This document shows, in pieces, positions 8,316 to 15,274 of a stretch of 39,261 nt of DNA (its first letter is position 1; each line of letters starts with the position of its first letter). Source of the DNA: Burkholderiales bacterium (GTDB taxonomy: Bacteria > Pseudomonadota > Gammaproteobacteria > Burkholderiales > Casimicrobiaceae); assembly GCA_025927765.1 (NCBI GenBank), contig JAICKU010000032.1, forward strand, positions 1 to 39,261. Direction: 5' to 3'. The notes under the pieces are model-generated. The model did no database searches. It was not told where the DNA came from and was given only the letters and a program-made list of their open reading frames with translations. The translations under genes and the position numbers were made by a program.

Positions 8316-9896
8316 TCAAAAGCCGGCTGCCTGCCCGTCGCGGCGGGGGTCCGAGCCGGCCACGTAGCCGGCATCGGACTTGAGGATCACCTGTCCGGCA
8401 CCGAAGTCCATGTACGAGTCGGGAATTGCATCGAGCGTGTGCCCGAGCGCGATCAAGCCTTCGCGCAACTGCGGCGACGCGGTCGCTTCGAGATCGATCG
8501 AGCGGCCGGCGTTGATCTTGAACCGCGGCGCATCGAGCGCCGACTGCGGATTCATCGCGTAGTCCTGCAGGCGCACGACCACCTGCACGTGGCCCGGCGG
8601 CTGGATCGGTCCGCCCATCACGCCGAACGTCGCGAGCGGCGCGCCGGCACGCGTGATGAAGCCGGGAATGATCGTGTGGAACGGCCGCATGCCGCCGCAC
8701 ACTTCGTTCGCGTGTCCCGCTTCGAGGCAGAAGCCCGCGCCGCGATTCTGCAGGCTGATGCCGGTGCCGGGCACGACGACGCCCGACCCGAACCCCATGT
8801 AATTCGACTGGATCAGCGACACCATCATGCCGCTCGCGTCGGACGCGCCAAGATAGACGGTGCCGCCGCGCGGCGGCTCGCCGGGACCGAACGACTGTGC
8901 GCGCGTGCGATCGATCAATTGCGCGCGTTCGCGCAGATAGTCGCGATCGAGCAGCGACGCCGGCGACACCTGCATGCGCGACGCGTCGCCGACGTAGCGA
9001 TGCACGTCGGCGAACGCAAGCTTCATCGCCTCGATCTGCAAGTGCTGGCTTTCGGCGGAATCCGGTGGCAGCGACGCGAGGTCGAACGCTTCGAGCATGC
9101 CGAGCGCCATCAGCGCGGCGATGCCCTGTCCGTTCGGGGGGATTTCGTGCACGGTGATGCCGCGATAGTCGACGGCGAGCGGCGTCACCCAGTCGATCGT
9201 GTGCCGCTCGAAATCGCTTCGCGCATGCACGCCGCCGCACGCGCGCGAGTGCGCGACGATCGCTTCGGCGAGTTCGCCTCGATAGAACGCTTCGCCGCGC
9301 GTGCGGGCGATCGTCGCGAGCGTCTTCGCCATTGCCTGCGAGCCGAAGCGCTCGCCCGGTCGTGGCGCATGACCGTCGACGAGAAAGTGGTCCTGCCAAC
9401 CGAGGCCCTTGGGCATCAGCGGTTCGGCGAGGCGCCACTTGTCGGCGACGACGGGAGACACCGGATAGCCGTCGCGCGCGAAGCGGATGGCGGGCTCGAA
9501 CAGGTCTGCGAACGGCAGCTTGCCGTAGCGCTGCGATAGCGCGGCCCAGCCCGAGACGGCGCCGGGAATCGTGACCGTGTCGATGCCACGCTGCGGCATC
9601 TGCGGGTGCGACGCGAAGCGCGCGCGGTTCCACGCGGCGGGCGCACGTCCCGAGGCGTTGAGCCCGACGAGCTCGCGACCGTCCCAGAGGATCGCGAAAA
9701 GATCCGAGCCGATGCCGTTGCTGCAGGGCTCGACGACGGTGAGCGCAATGGCGGCGGCGAGTGCCGCGTCGACGGCGTTGCCGCCGCGCGCGAACATCGC
9801 GACGCCGGCCTGCGTCGCGAGCGGCTGCGACGTCGCGACGACGTTGTCCGCGCAAATCGGTTGCCGGCGCGACGGGTAGGGAAGGGTCCAGTCCAT
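8316..9896 (-). CDS. ggt: Gamma-glutamyltransferase family protein
   Basis: A 526-residue Ntn-hydrolase of the gamma-glutamyltranspeptidase family, made as one chain and self-cleaved at a Thr. The likely nucleophile is T346 in RGGTVYLGASD, followed by SNYMGFGSGVVVPGTGISLQNRG, which matches the family FGSGIVVxGTGILLNN region. Upstream are MFARGGNAVDAALAAAIALTVVEP and GIGSDLFAILWDG. I see no signal peptide, unlike periplasmic GGT, so it resembles the cytoplasmic GGT-like/cephalosporin-acylase-like group; the substrate is not predictable. It follows tctA by 9 bases on the same strand and may process imported gamma-glutamyl or acyl compounds. There is no Shine-Dalgarno; TAAAAT lies six bases before the ATG. 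Confidence 0.9.
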   Translation of the reverse strand: MDWTLPYPSRRQPICADNVVATSQPLATQAGVAMFARGGNAVDAALAAAIALTVVEPCSNGIGSDLFAILWDGRELVGLNASGRAPAAWNRARFASHPQMPQRGIDTVTIPGAVSGWAALSQRYGKLPFADLFEPAIRFARDGYPVSPVVADKWRLAEPLMPKGLGWQDHFLVDGHAPRPGERFGSQAMAKTLATIARTRGEAFYRGELAEAIVAHSRACGGVHARSDFERHTIDWVTPLAVDYRGITVHEIPPNGQGIAALMALGMLEAFDLASLPPDSAESQHLQIEAMKLAFADVHRYVGDASRMQVSPASLLDRDYLRERAQLIDRTRAQSFGPGEPPRGGTVYLGASDASGMMVSLIQSNYMGFGSGVVVPGTGISLQNRGAGFCLEAGHANEVCGGMRPFHTIIPGFITRAGAPLATFGVMGGPIQPPGHVQVVVRLQDYAMNPQSALDAPRFKINAGRSIDLEATASPQLREGLIALGHTLDAIPDSYMDFGAGQVILKSDAGYVAGSDPRRDGQAAGF

Positions 9897-9905
9897 CGTT
9901 CGATT

Positions 9906-11408
9906 TTAGGCTTCCTGAAAGGCTTCCTCGCGCTGCCTGCGAATGTTGGGCAGCGCGATCACGAGCACCAGCACGATGGCGGCGGCGAGCAGCACCGCGG
10001 AGATCGGGCGCGTCGCGAACACCGATGGATCGCCGCGCGAAAGCAGCAGCGCGCGCCGCAGGTTCTCCTCCATCATGGGCCCGAGCACGAAGCCGAGCAG
10101 AAGCGGCGCCGGCTCGCATTCGAGCTTCGCGAACAGCACGCCGAGCGCGCCGAAGAACGCGGTCTGCATCACGTCGAAGCTCGTGTTGTTGACCGTGTAC
10201 ACGCCGATGCCGCAGAAGAGCAGGATCGCGGGATACAGGATGCGGTACGGCACCGTGAGGAGCCGGATCCAGATGCCGATCAGCGGCAGGTTCAGCACGA
10301 CGAGCATCAGGTTGCCCACCCACATCGACGCGATCAGTCCCCAGAAGAGCTGAGGGTTCGACGTCATCACCTGCGGCCCGGGCTGGATGTTGTGGATGGT
10401 CATCGCACCGACCATCATCGCCATCACCGCGTTCTCGGGAATGCCGAGCGTGAGCAACGGAATGAACGAGGTCTGCGCGCCGGCGTTGTTCGCCGACTCG
10501 GGTCCCGCGACGCCCTGGATCGCGCCGTGCCCAAACTGCGACGGATCCCTGGCAAGCTTCTTCTCGAGGCTGTAGGAGGCGAACGACGACAGCATCGCGC
10601 CGCCACCCGGCAGCACGCCGAGCATCGAACCCAGTGCCGTGCCGCGCAACACCGCGGGCGCCGCCTGTTTCAGTTGCGCGAGTGTCAGCCACAGGCCCTT
10701 CAGGCGCGTGCGGATCACCTCGCGCTTCTCGTTCGACTCGAGGTTCAGGATGATCTCGGCGAAGCCGAAGAGACCCATGGCGACGACGACCACGCCTATG
10801 CCGTCGGAAAGCTCGGGAATGTCGAACGTGAAGCGCTCGACGCCCGAGTTGACGTCGGTGCCGACGATGCCGAGCAAAAGGCCCAGCACGATCATCGCGA
10901 TCGCCTTCACGAGCGAGCCGTGCGCGAGCACGACGGCGCCGATCAGGCCCAGCACCATCAGCGAGAAATATTCGGCGGGGCCGAACTTGAGCGCGAGCGC
11001 GGACAGCGGCAGCGATACGGCCGCCACGAGCACCGTCGCGCACGAGCCCGCGAAGAACGACCCGAGCGCGGCGATGGCGAGCGCCGCCCCCGCCTGACCC
11101 TTGCGCGCCATCTGGTAGCCGTCGAGGCAGGTGACGACCGACGAGGATTCGCCGGGCATGTTGACGAGGATCGCCGTCGTCGAGCCGCCGTACTGCGCGC
11201 CGTAGTAGATGCCGGCCAGCATGATGAGCGCGGACACGGGCTCGAGCGCGTAGGTCGTCGGCAACAGCATCGCGATCGTCGCCACGGGACCGATGCCGGG
11301 CAGCACGCCGATCAGCGTGCCGAGCAGCGCACCGATCAGCGCATAGAGCAGGTTGACCGCGGTGAGCGCGACACCGAAGCCGGTCGCGAGGTGCTGGAAG
11401 ACTTCCAT
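9906..11408 (-). CDS. tctA: Tripartite tricarboxylate transporter, large membrane subunit TctA
   Basis: A 500-residue polytopic inner-membrane protein with about 12 hydrophobic segments, the standard length for TctA. Family motifs are visible: GTLIGVLPGIGPVATIAMLLP near residue 30, YYGAQYGGSTTAILVNMPGE near residue 70, and the second half repeat GVLPGGGAMLSSFASYSLEKK with GVAGPESANNAGAQTSFIPLL. It works with TctB and a periplasmic Bug/TctC receptor to import carboxylates using an ion gradient. No tctC is present here, so substrate identity cannot be read from the window. The ATG has no Shine-Dalgarno; it follows the TGA of a short upstream reading frame by one base. Confidence 0.96.
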   Translation of the reverse strand: MEVFQHLATGFGVALTAVNLLYALIGALLGTLIGVLPGIGPVATIAMLLPTTYALEPVSALIMLAGIYYGAQYGGSTTAILVNMPGESSSVVTCLDGYQMARKGQAGAALAIAALGSFFAGSCATVLVAAVSLPLSALALKFGPAEYFSLMVLGLIGAVVLAHGSLVKAIAMIVLGLLLGIVGTDVNSGVERFTFDIPELSDGIGVVVVAMGLFGFAEIILNLESNEKREVIRTRLKGLWLTLAQLKQAAPAVLRGTALGSMLGVLPGGGAMLSSFASYSLEKKLARDPSQFGHGAIQGVAGPESANNAGAQTSFIPLLTLGIPENAVMAMMVGAMTIHNIQPGPQVMTSNPQLFWGLIASMWVGNLMLVVLNLPLIGIWIRLLTVPYRILYPAILLFCGIGVYTVNNTSFDVMQTAFFGALGVLFAKLECEPAPLLLGFVLGPMMEENLRRALLLSRGDPSVFATRPISAVLLAAAIVLVLVIALPNIRRQREEAFQEA

Positions 11409-11409
11409 G

Positions 11410-11490
11410 TCAGGGGCGCCGGGCCGCCCCGAGCCACTGACGCGCCCCCTCCGGGGGCAGCGAGCGAAGCGGGCGTGGGGGTCGTTTCAT
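11410..11490 (-). repeat. GC-rich intercistronic element A with a 26-codon micro-ORF (tctB-tctA)
   Basis: The whole tctB-tctA gap is one element. On the minus strand it begins with ATGAAA directly after the tctB TAG and stays open for 26 codons (Arg/Pro-rich, containing RSLPPEGARQ) to a TGA placed one base before the tctA ATG (TGAcATG). It carries the hairpin GCCCCC-GGA-GGGGGC. A second copy, about 84 percent identical over 70 bases and again directly preceding an ATG, lies at 17999-18084. I judge it a dispersed element; whether the micro-ORF is translated is unknown, but it would allow termination-reinitiation into tctA. Confidence 0.7.
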
Positions 11491-11943
11491 CTACGGCTGC
11501 CCCGGCCAGATCGGCAGCTGCAGTTGCAGCCCGACGACGAACACGCCCACCGCGAGCGCCGCGAGCGCGACGCCGACGACGAGCGATTCGCGCGGCCGGA
11601 ATTCGCGGCTCGCGGCACTCGCCGTGACGATCAGGATGACGGTGGCGAGCGCGACGCCGACTTTCTGCACGATCGCGCCGAACAGCACGACGCTGCCGAG
11701 GACGATCACCAGCGGCCGCCAGTGAAATGGCGGTAGCGGCGCGCCGCGCACGCGCAGTGCGCGCAGCGCGAGGATGCCGCCGAGCACGATCAGCAGGATG
11801 CCGAGGATGCGCGGAAAGTAGCCCGGCCCCATCCGTGCGGCGGTACCGAGCGTATAGCGCGATCCGAGGGCGATGGTGGCGATGCCGATCGCGATGAAGA
11901 TCGCGCCGGCCACGAAATCCCTGGGGTTACGGATCGACGCCAT
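11491..11943 (-). CDS. tctB: Tripartite tricarboxylate transporter, small membrane subunit TctB
   Basis: A 150-residue membrane protein with four hydrophobic helices, as usual for TctB. The signature GPGYFPRILGILLIVLGG (residues about 40-57) matches the family MGPGYFPR motif. It forms the integral membrane part of the carboxylate importer with TctA. It is the first gene of tctB-tctA-ggt. I chose the ATG at 11943 because MASIRNPRDFVAGAIF gives a normal N-terminus; the frame extends to 12090 but the added residues are not TctB-like. Confidence 0.92.
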   Translation of the reverse strand: MASIRNPRDFVAGAIFIAIGIATIALGSRYTLGTAARMGPGYFPRILGILLIVLGGILALRALRVRGAPLPPFHWRPLVIVLGSVVLFGAIVQKVGVALATVILIVTASAASREFRPRESLVVGVALAALAVGVFVVGLQLQLPIWPGQP

Positions 11944-12076
11944 CGTGGTGAGGGGGGCGCCGGCGCGGTGTCGGCGGGCGCGGCGCGCCGTAGGATAACA
12001 GGACGCTGCATCGCATGAAACGGCGGCGTCGTTTCCGCTTCGCGAAGCGTTGGCGCATGAAAACCCTGGAATCGCA

Positions 12077-12090
12077 TTGACATGAATCAA
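12077..12090. promoter_or_regulatory. FNR/ANR-type binding site
   Basis: TTGAC-ATGA-ATCAA matches the FNR-family consensus TTGAT-N4-ATCAA at 9 of 10 positions. It lies 19 bases upstream of a TATACA at 12110-12115, a few bases closer than the usual class II activator spacing (about 22). It sits in the divergent region between tctB (minus) and the accessory operon (plus), so it could serve either. The left half also reads as a perfect -35 TTGACA, but no -10 lies at normal distance from it. Confidence 0.45.
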
Positions 12091-12107
12091 GTTCTATATA
12101 AGAGTAC

Positions 12108-12117
12108 GGTATACATC
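12108..12117. promoter_or_regulatory. GTATAC palindrome, candidate GntR/FCD operator and -10 element
   Basis: GGTATACATC contains the palindrome GTATAC, the core of operators such as ATTGTATACAAT bound by several FCD-type GntR regulators. It overlaps TATACA (12110-12115), the best -10 candidate before the operon. The operon itself encodes an FCD-type GntR protein, which suggests autoregulation. The flanks are not symmetrical beyond the core, so this is tentative. Confidence 0.35.
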
Positions 12118-12125
12118 TACAAGAG

Positions 12126-13334
12126 ATGACCATGTCCGAATTCGAACTCTCGAAGGAGCATGCCGCGCTCGTCGCGCTCGCGCGCGAAGTGAGCGCGCCG
12201 TTCGCGCAGCGCACGCTCGAATACGACCGGGCCGCGCAATTCCCCGAGCAGAACTTTCGCGAGCTCAAGGCGGCGGGCCTTCATGGGTTGACCGTGCCGA
12301 CGCGGTACGGCGGGCACGGCCTGTGGAGCGGCGACGCGTTCCTTCCTTACTATCTCGTGCTCGCGGAGATCGCCCGGCACTGCAGCTCCACCGCGCAACT
12401 GCTCCAGGTCCACAGTCACGCCGTGGGCATCGTTGCCGGCAATGGCACGCAGGCGCAACTCGACCGCTACATGCCGCAGGTGATGCAGGAAGGCCATCTT
12501 TATGCATCCTGCGGCAGCGAGGCTTCCGTCCGCGTGAGCGGCCCGGAGAAGTTCGACAGCGTGCTGAAGGCCCGTGGCGATGGCTTCGTGCTCAACGGAT
12601 TCAAGGGATTCGCATCCGTCGCGCCGGCGGCCGACGCCTACGTCATCTGGGCGCTCGTCGAGGGCACGTCGCGCATGGACGAAGGCATGGTGTTCGCCAT
12701 CGTACCCAAGGAGCGCAAGGGCGTGCGTCTGGAAAACAACTGGGACACCCTCGGGATGCGCGCCACGGTCAGCTGGAACATTCATCTCGAGGACGTCGAG
12801 GTGGCGCGCGACGAGGTCGTCGGTGCCCCCGGCGATTGGGTTCAGCGCGACCCGCGCACGTTCACGCTGGGGTTCGCCTCGAACCACCTCGGTCAGGCGC
12901 ACGCCGTTCACGAATTCGTCAGGAACTACGTTGCGAAGAGGCCGGATCTTCGCGCAGGCTCGGTCGCGCTCGTGCAACTCGGGGACGCCGAGGCGCGCAT
13001 CACCGCCGCCGAATCCGTGCTCGTGCGAGCGGCCCGGTTGTGGGAGCGCGGTGCGTTCGACGAAGCAGAGCGCCTGTCGATGCAGGCGCTGTATCTCGCC
13101 AAGCAGGCGGGCCTCGATTTCGCGACGAAAGCGTTCGACATCTGCGGGGCGCGATCGACGTTCAACGACCAGCTTCTGAACCTTTACTACCGCGACCTCC
13201 GTACGTTTACGCTGCATTTCCGTGAGGATCGGCTGCTGCAGATGCTCGCGCTGTCCGCGCTTGGCGAACCGTTCCACTCGAAGGCGCGTTACGGTCAGCG
13301 GCGGGACCGCGAGGCGGCTGCAGTCGCCCGGTAG
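12126..13334 (+). CDS. Acyl-CoA dehydrogenase-fold flavoprotein, probable flavin-dependent monooxygenase component
   Basis: A 402-residue protein with the acyl-CoA dehydrogenase order: N-terminal helices (LKAAGLHGLTVPTRYGGHG), middle beta-domain (LNGFKGFASVAPAADAYVIW, LGMRATVSWNIHLEDVEV) and C-terminal four-helix bundle. The C-terminal segment FDICGARSTFNDQ...YYRDLRTFTLHFRED resembles the oxygenase subgroup (DszC/SfnB/HsaA-like), where an Arg-Thr-x-Thr-Leu-His stretch occupies this region, better than true dehydrogenases with the GGxGY motif. A flavin reductase in the same operon would supply reduced flavin. I therefore infer a two-component monooxygenase, but an acyl-CoA dehydrogenase is not excluded. 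First gene of the operon. The ATG at 12132 has better spacing from AAGAGA and may be the true start. Confidence 0.78.
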   Translation: MTMSEFELSKEHAALVALAREVSAPFAQRTLEYDRAAQFPEQNFRELKAAGLHGLTVPTRYGGHGLWSGDAFLPYYLVLAEIARHCSSTAQLLQVHSHAVGIVAGNGTQAQLDRYMPQVMQEGHLYASCGSEASVRVSGPEKFDSVLKARGDGFVLNGFKGFASVAPAADAYVIWALVEGTSRMDEGMVFAIVPKERKGVRLENNWDTLGMRATVSWNIHLEDVEVARDEVVGAPGDWVQRDPRTFTLGFASNHLGQAHAVHEFVRNYVAKRPDLRAGSVALVQLGDAEARITAAESVLVRAARLWERGAFDEAERLSMQALYLAKQAGLDFATKAFDICGARSTFNDQLLNLYYRDLRTFTLHFREDRLLQMLALSALGEPFHSKARYGQRRDREAAAVAR

Positions 13335-14545
13335 TGTCGATGGCCAACCGATTCGACGAGCTCGCGGCGGCGTACAGCCGCGCCGATGCAGTCGCGCTCA
13401 CGTCGCGCATGGTGAGCATCAAGAGCTATTCCGGCGACGAGGCGCAAATCGCCGAATTCACGGCCGCCACGCTGCGCGAGCTCGGCCTCGACGTAAAGAT
13501 GCAGCCGGTCGCTCCATCGCGCTTCAACGTCATCGGCACGTGGCGCGGCAGGCGAAACGGGCCGTCGTTCATGTACAACGGCCACATGGATACCAATCCG
13601 GCCGGGGAAGGCTGGAGCCGCGACCCGCTGGCGGGTGACGTCGACGACCGGTTCGTCTACGGCATCGGCGTATGCAACATGAAATCGGCGAACGCGAGTG
13701 CCATTCAGGCCGTCGCCATGCTGAAGCGAGTCGGCTTTTCACCGGCCGGCGACCTCGTGCTCGCGTTTGTCATCGGCGAACTGCAGGGCGGCATCGGCAC
13801 GGCCAGGCTCATCGAAAGCGGCTTGCGCACCGACTACTTCGTGGTCGGCGAGCCGACCGAACTCACGCTCCTCACGCGTCATTCCGCAAGTTTCGTGTTC
13901 GAAATCGCCGTCCTCGGCAAGACTCGCCACCTGTCGCGTCGCGACGAGGGCGTCGACGCGATCGCGCAGGCGGAGAAGCTGCTGCCGCGCCTGCGGTCGC
14001 TCGTGTTCTCGGGCGCGGCGAGCGACGACGACCGCGCGCTCAACCGCATCAATATCGGCGTGATCCGGGGTGGCGTTTCGCGCGCGATGCTCGACTGGCG
14101 GCCGCAGCAGTTGGCCGACGTGTGCCTGCTGAAGTGCGCGGGGCGCTTCGGGCCGTCCCAGACGCTCGAGGGCGCAATGCGCGACATCCAGGCGCTTCTC
14201 GATGCGATGCACGCAGAAGACGAGACGTTTCGCGCCGAATCGAGGCTCGTACAAGACAACCGCATCTTCATGCCGCCGTTCGCCGTTGCCGCCGACGCGC
14301 GTCCGGTACAGGCATTGGCACATGCGCACGCACGAGTCACCGGCGATGCGGCGCTAGTCGGCATGCACACGCCCGCACGGTTCTTCGGGTCGGACGCTGC
14401 TCATCTCGCGGCGGCCGGGATGACAGGCGTGGTGTATGGCCCAGGCGGTCGGTACAACACGATGCCCGACGAGCGCGTGGGGCTCGAAGAAATCGAGACG
14501 GCGAGCAAGGTGTATGCGAACGCGATCGCCGACATCCTCGGTTAG
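13334..14545 (+). CDS. M20-family peptidase homologue lacking canonical metal ligands
   Basis: A 403-residue protein with the full M20 (CPG2/ArgE/DapE) architecture: catalytic domain, inserted dimerisation domain (about residues 180-300) and C-terminal catalytic part ending FGSDAAHLAAAGMTGVVYGPG. H84 in NGHMDT and E173 in VGEPTE are kept, and so is the general base position E149. The metal-bridging Asp, however, is Asn (N115 in GVCNMKSA, normally DMKGG), the adjacent Glu ligand is Leu (L150 in GELQGG, normally GEExGG), and the last His ligand is Asn (N375 in RYNTMPDE, normally AHTPDE). Two zinc ions are unlikely to bind as usual, so it may be non-hydrolytic or use different chemistry. The GTG overlaps the previous TAG by one base; an ATG lies at 13340. 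Confidence 0.85.
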   Translation: MSMANRFDELAAAYSRADAVALTSRMVSIKSYSGDEAQIAEFTAATLRELGLDVKMQPVAPSRFNVIGTWRGRRNGPSFMYNGHMDTNPAGEGWSRDPLAGDVDDRFVYGIGVCNMKSANASAIQAVAMLKRVGFSPAGDLVLAFVIGELQGGIGTARLIESGLRTDYFVVGEPTELTLLTRHSASFVFEIAVLGKTRHLSRRDEGVDAIAQAEKLLPRLRSLVFSGAASDDDRALNRINIGVIRGGVSRAMLDWRPQQLADVCLLKCAGRFGPSQTLEGAMRDIQALLDAMHAEDETFRAESRLVQDNRIFMPPFAVAADARPVQALAHAHARVTGDAALVGMHTPARFFGSDAAHLAAAGMTGVVYGPGGRYNTMPDERVGLEEIETASKVYANAIADILG

Positions 14546-15223
14546 GTGCCCATGGGCTTGATCGTCAAAAGCAAGATGTCGGACCAGGTTCGCCGCCTGC
14601 TGCGCGAAGGGATCGTCAAGGGCGAGATCGCGGAAGGCACGCGGCTCGTGGAAGTGGATATTGCGGCGCGCCTCGGCGTGAGTCGAACGCCGGTGCGCGA
14701 GGCGTTGTGGCAGCTTTGCGGCATGGACCTCGTGCACCGGCTCGAGCATGGTGGCTACGAGGTCGGCAACGTCCGCCGCGAACTCGTGGACATCCTCGAC
14801 ATCCGCGCTGCGCTCGAATGCCACGCAGCACGCCGCGCTGCGGTCGTGATCACCGACGAGCAGGTGGCGGACATGCTTTCGATCTGCGAGCGCATGGAAG
14901 CGCTCGCCGTCGAGCAATTCGAGCGCCGCGCGGCGCTGAACCGCTCGTTCCACAGCGCGATCATCGAGGCGTCGGGAAATCGTCCGCTGTCTCGCCTCGT
15001 CGATGGCTATTACGAGTATTTCGAGGTGGCCCAGCCGCTGTACGACCGGAAGCAGATCGAGAAGACCCAGCGCGAGCATCGCGAGATTCTCGAATCGCTG
15101 GCGAGTCGCGATCCCGACCGGGCGGCGAACGTCGTCGGGAAGCACATCACGGCGGCAGCCAGTTTCATTGCGGGTGGCACGAAAGGCGACGCGGCGTGGA
15201 AGGCGAGTTCTTCCGCGGCATGA
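14546..15223 (+). CDS. GntR-family transcriptional regulator, FCD subfamily
   Basis: A 225-residue regulator. The N-terminal winged helix-turn-helix covers about residues 8-75, with the GntR signature LVEVDIAARLGVSRTPVREAL and the wing LVHRLEHGGYEV. The C-terminal helical FCD domain follows (DILDIRAALECHAARRAA, FHSAIIEASGN, EHREILESLASRD) and normally binds a small organic acid. It lies inside the operon, with its GTG directly after the previous stop (ATG alternative at 14552), so it is probably the pathway-specific and self-regulating repressor. The GTATAC site upstream of the operon is its candidate operator. Confidence 0.9.
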   Translation: MPMGLIVKSKMSDQVRRLLREGIVKGEIAEGTRLVEVDIAARLGVSRTPVREALWQLCGMDLVHRLEHGGYEVGNVRRELVDILDIRAALECHAARRAAVVITDEQVADMLSICERMEALAVEQFERRAALNRSFHSAIIEASGNRPLSRLVDGYYEYFEVAQPLYDRKQIEKTQREHREILESLASRDPDRAANVVGKHITAAASFIAGGTKGDAAWKASSSAA

Positions 15224-15274
15224 TCGCTCGAGGCGTCGCCCATTCGGCGCAGTAACCACGACAGGAGGATGTTC

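Noticed and set aside
9606-11627. 673-codon plus-strand frame opposite tctA and ggt
   Set aside because: Antisense shadow of two well-supported genes, with composition dominated by Arg, His, Asp and Glu and no recognisable domain.
11811-11821. GCGGAAAGTAG match to the palindromic repeat inside tctB
   Set aside because: It encodes the conserved YFPR part of the TctB motif on the other strand, so the match is explained by coding. A similar match at 24034-24044 encodes DYFP in yciB.
15269-15271. ATG as start of the ABC binding protein
   Set aside because: It abuts the AGGAGG with no spacing; the GTG at 15275 has six-base spacing and gives a clean twin-arginine signal.
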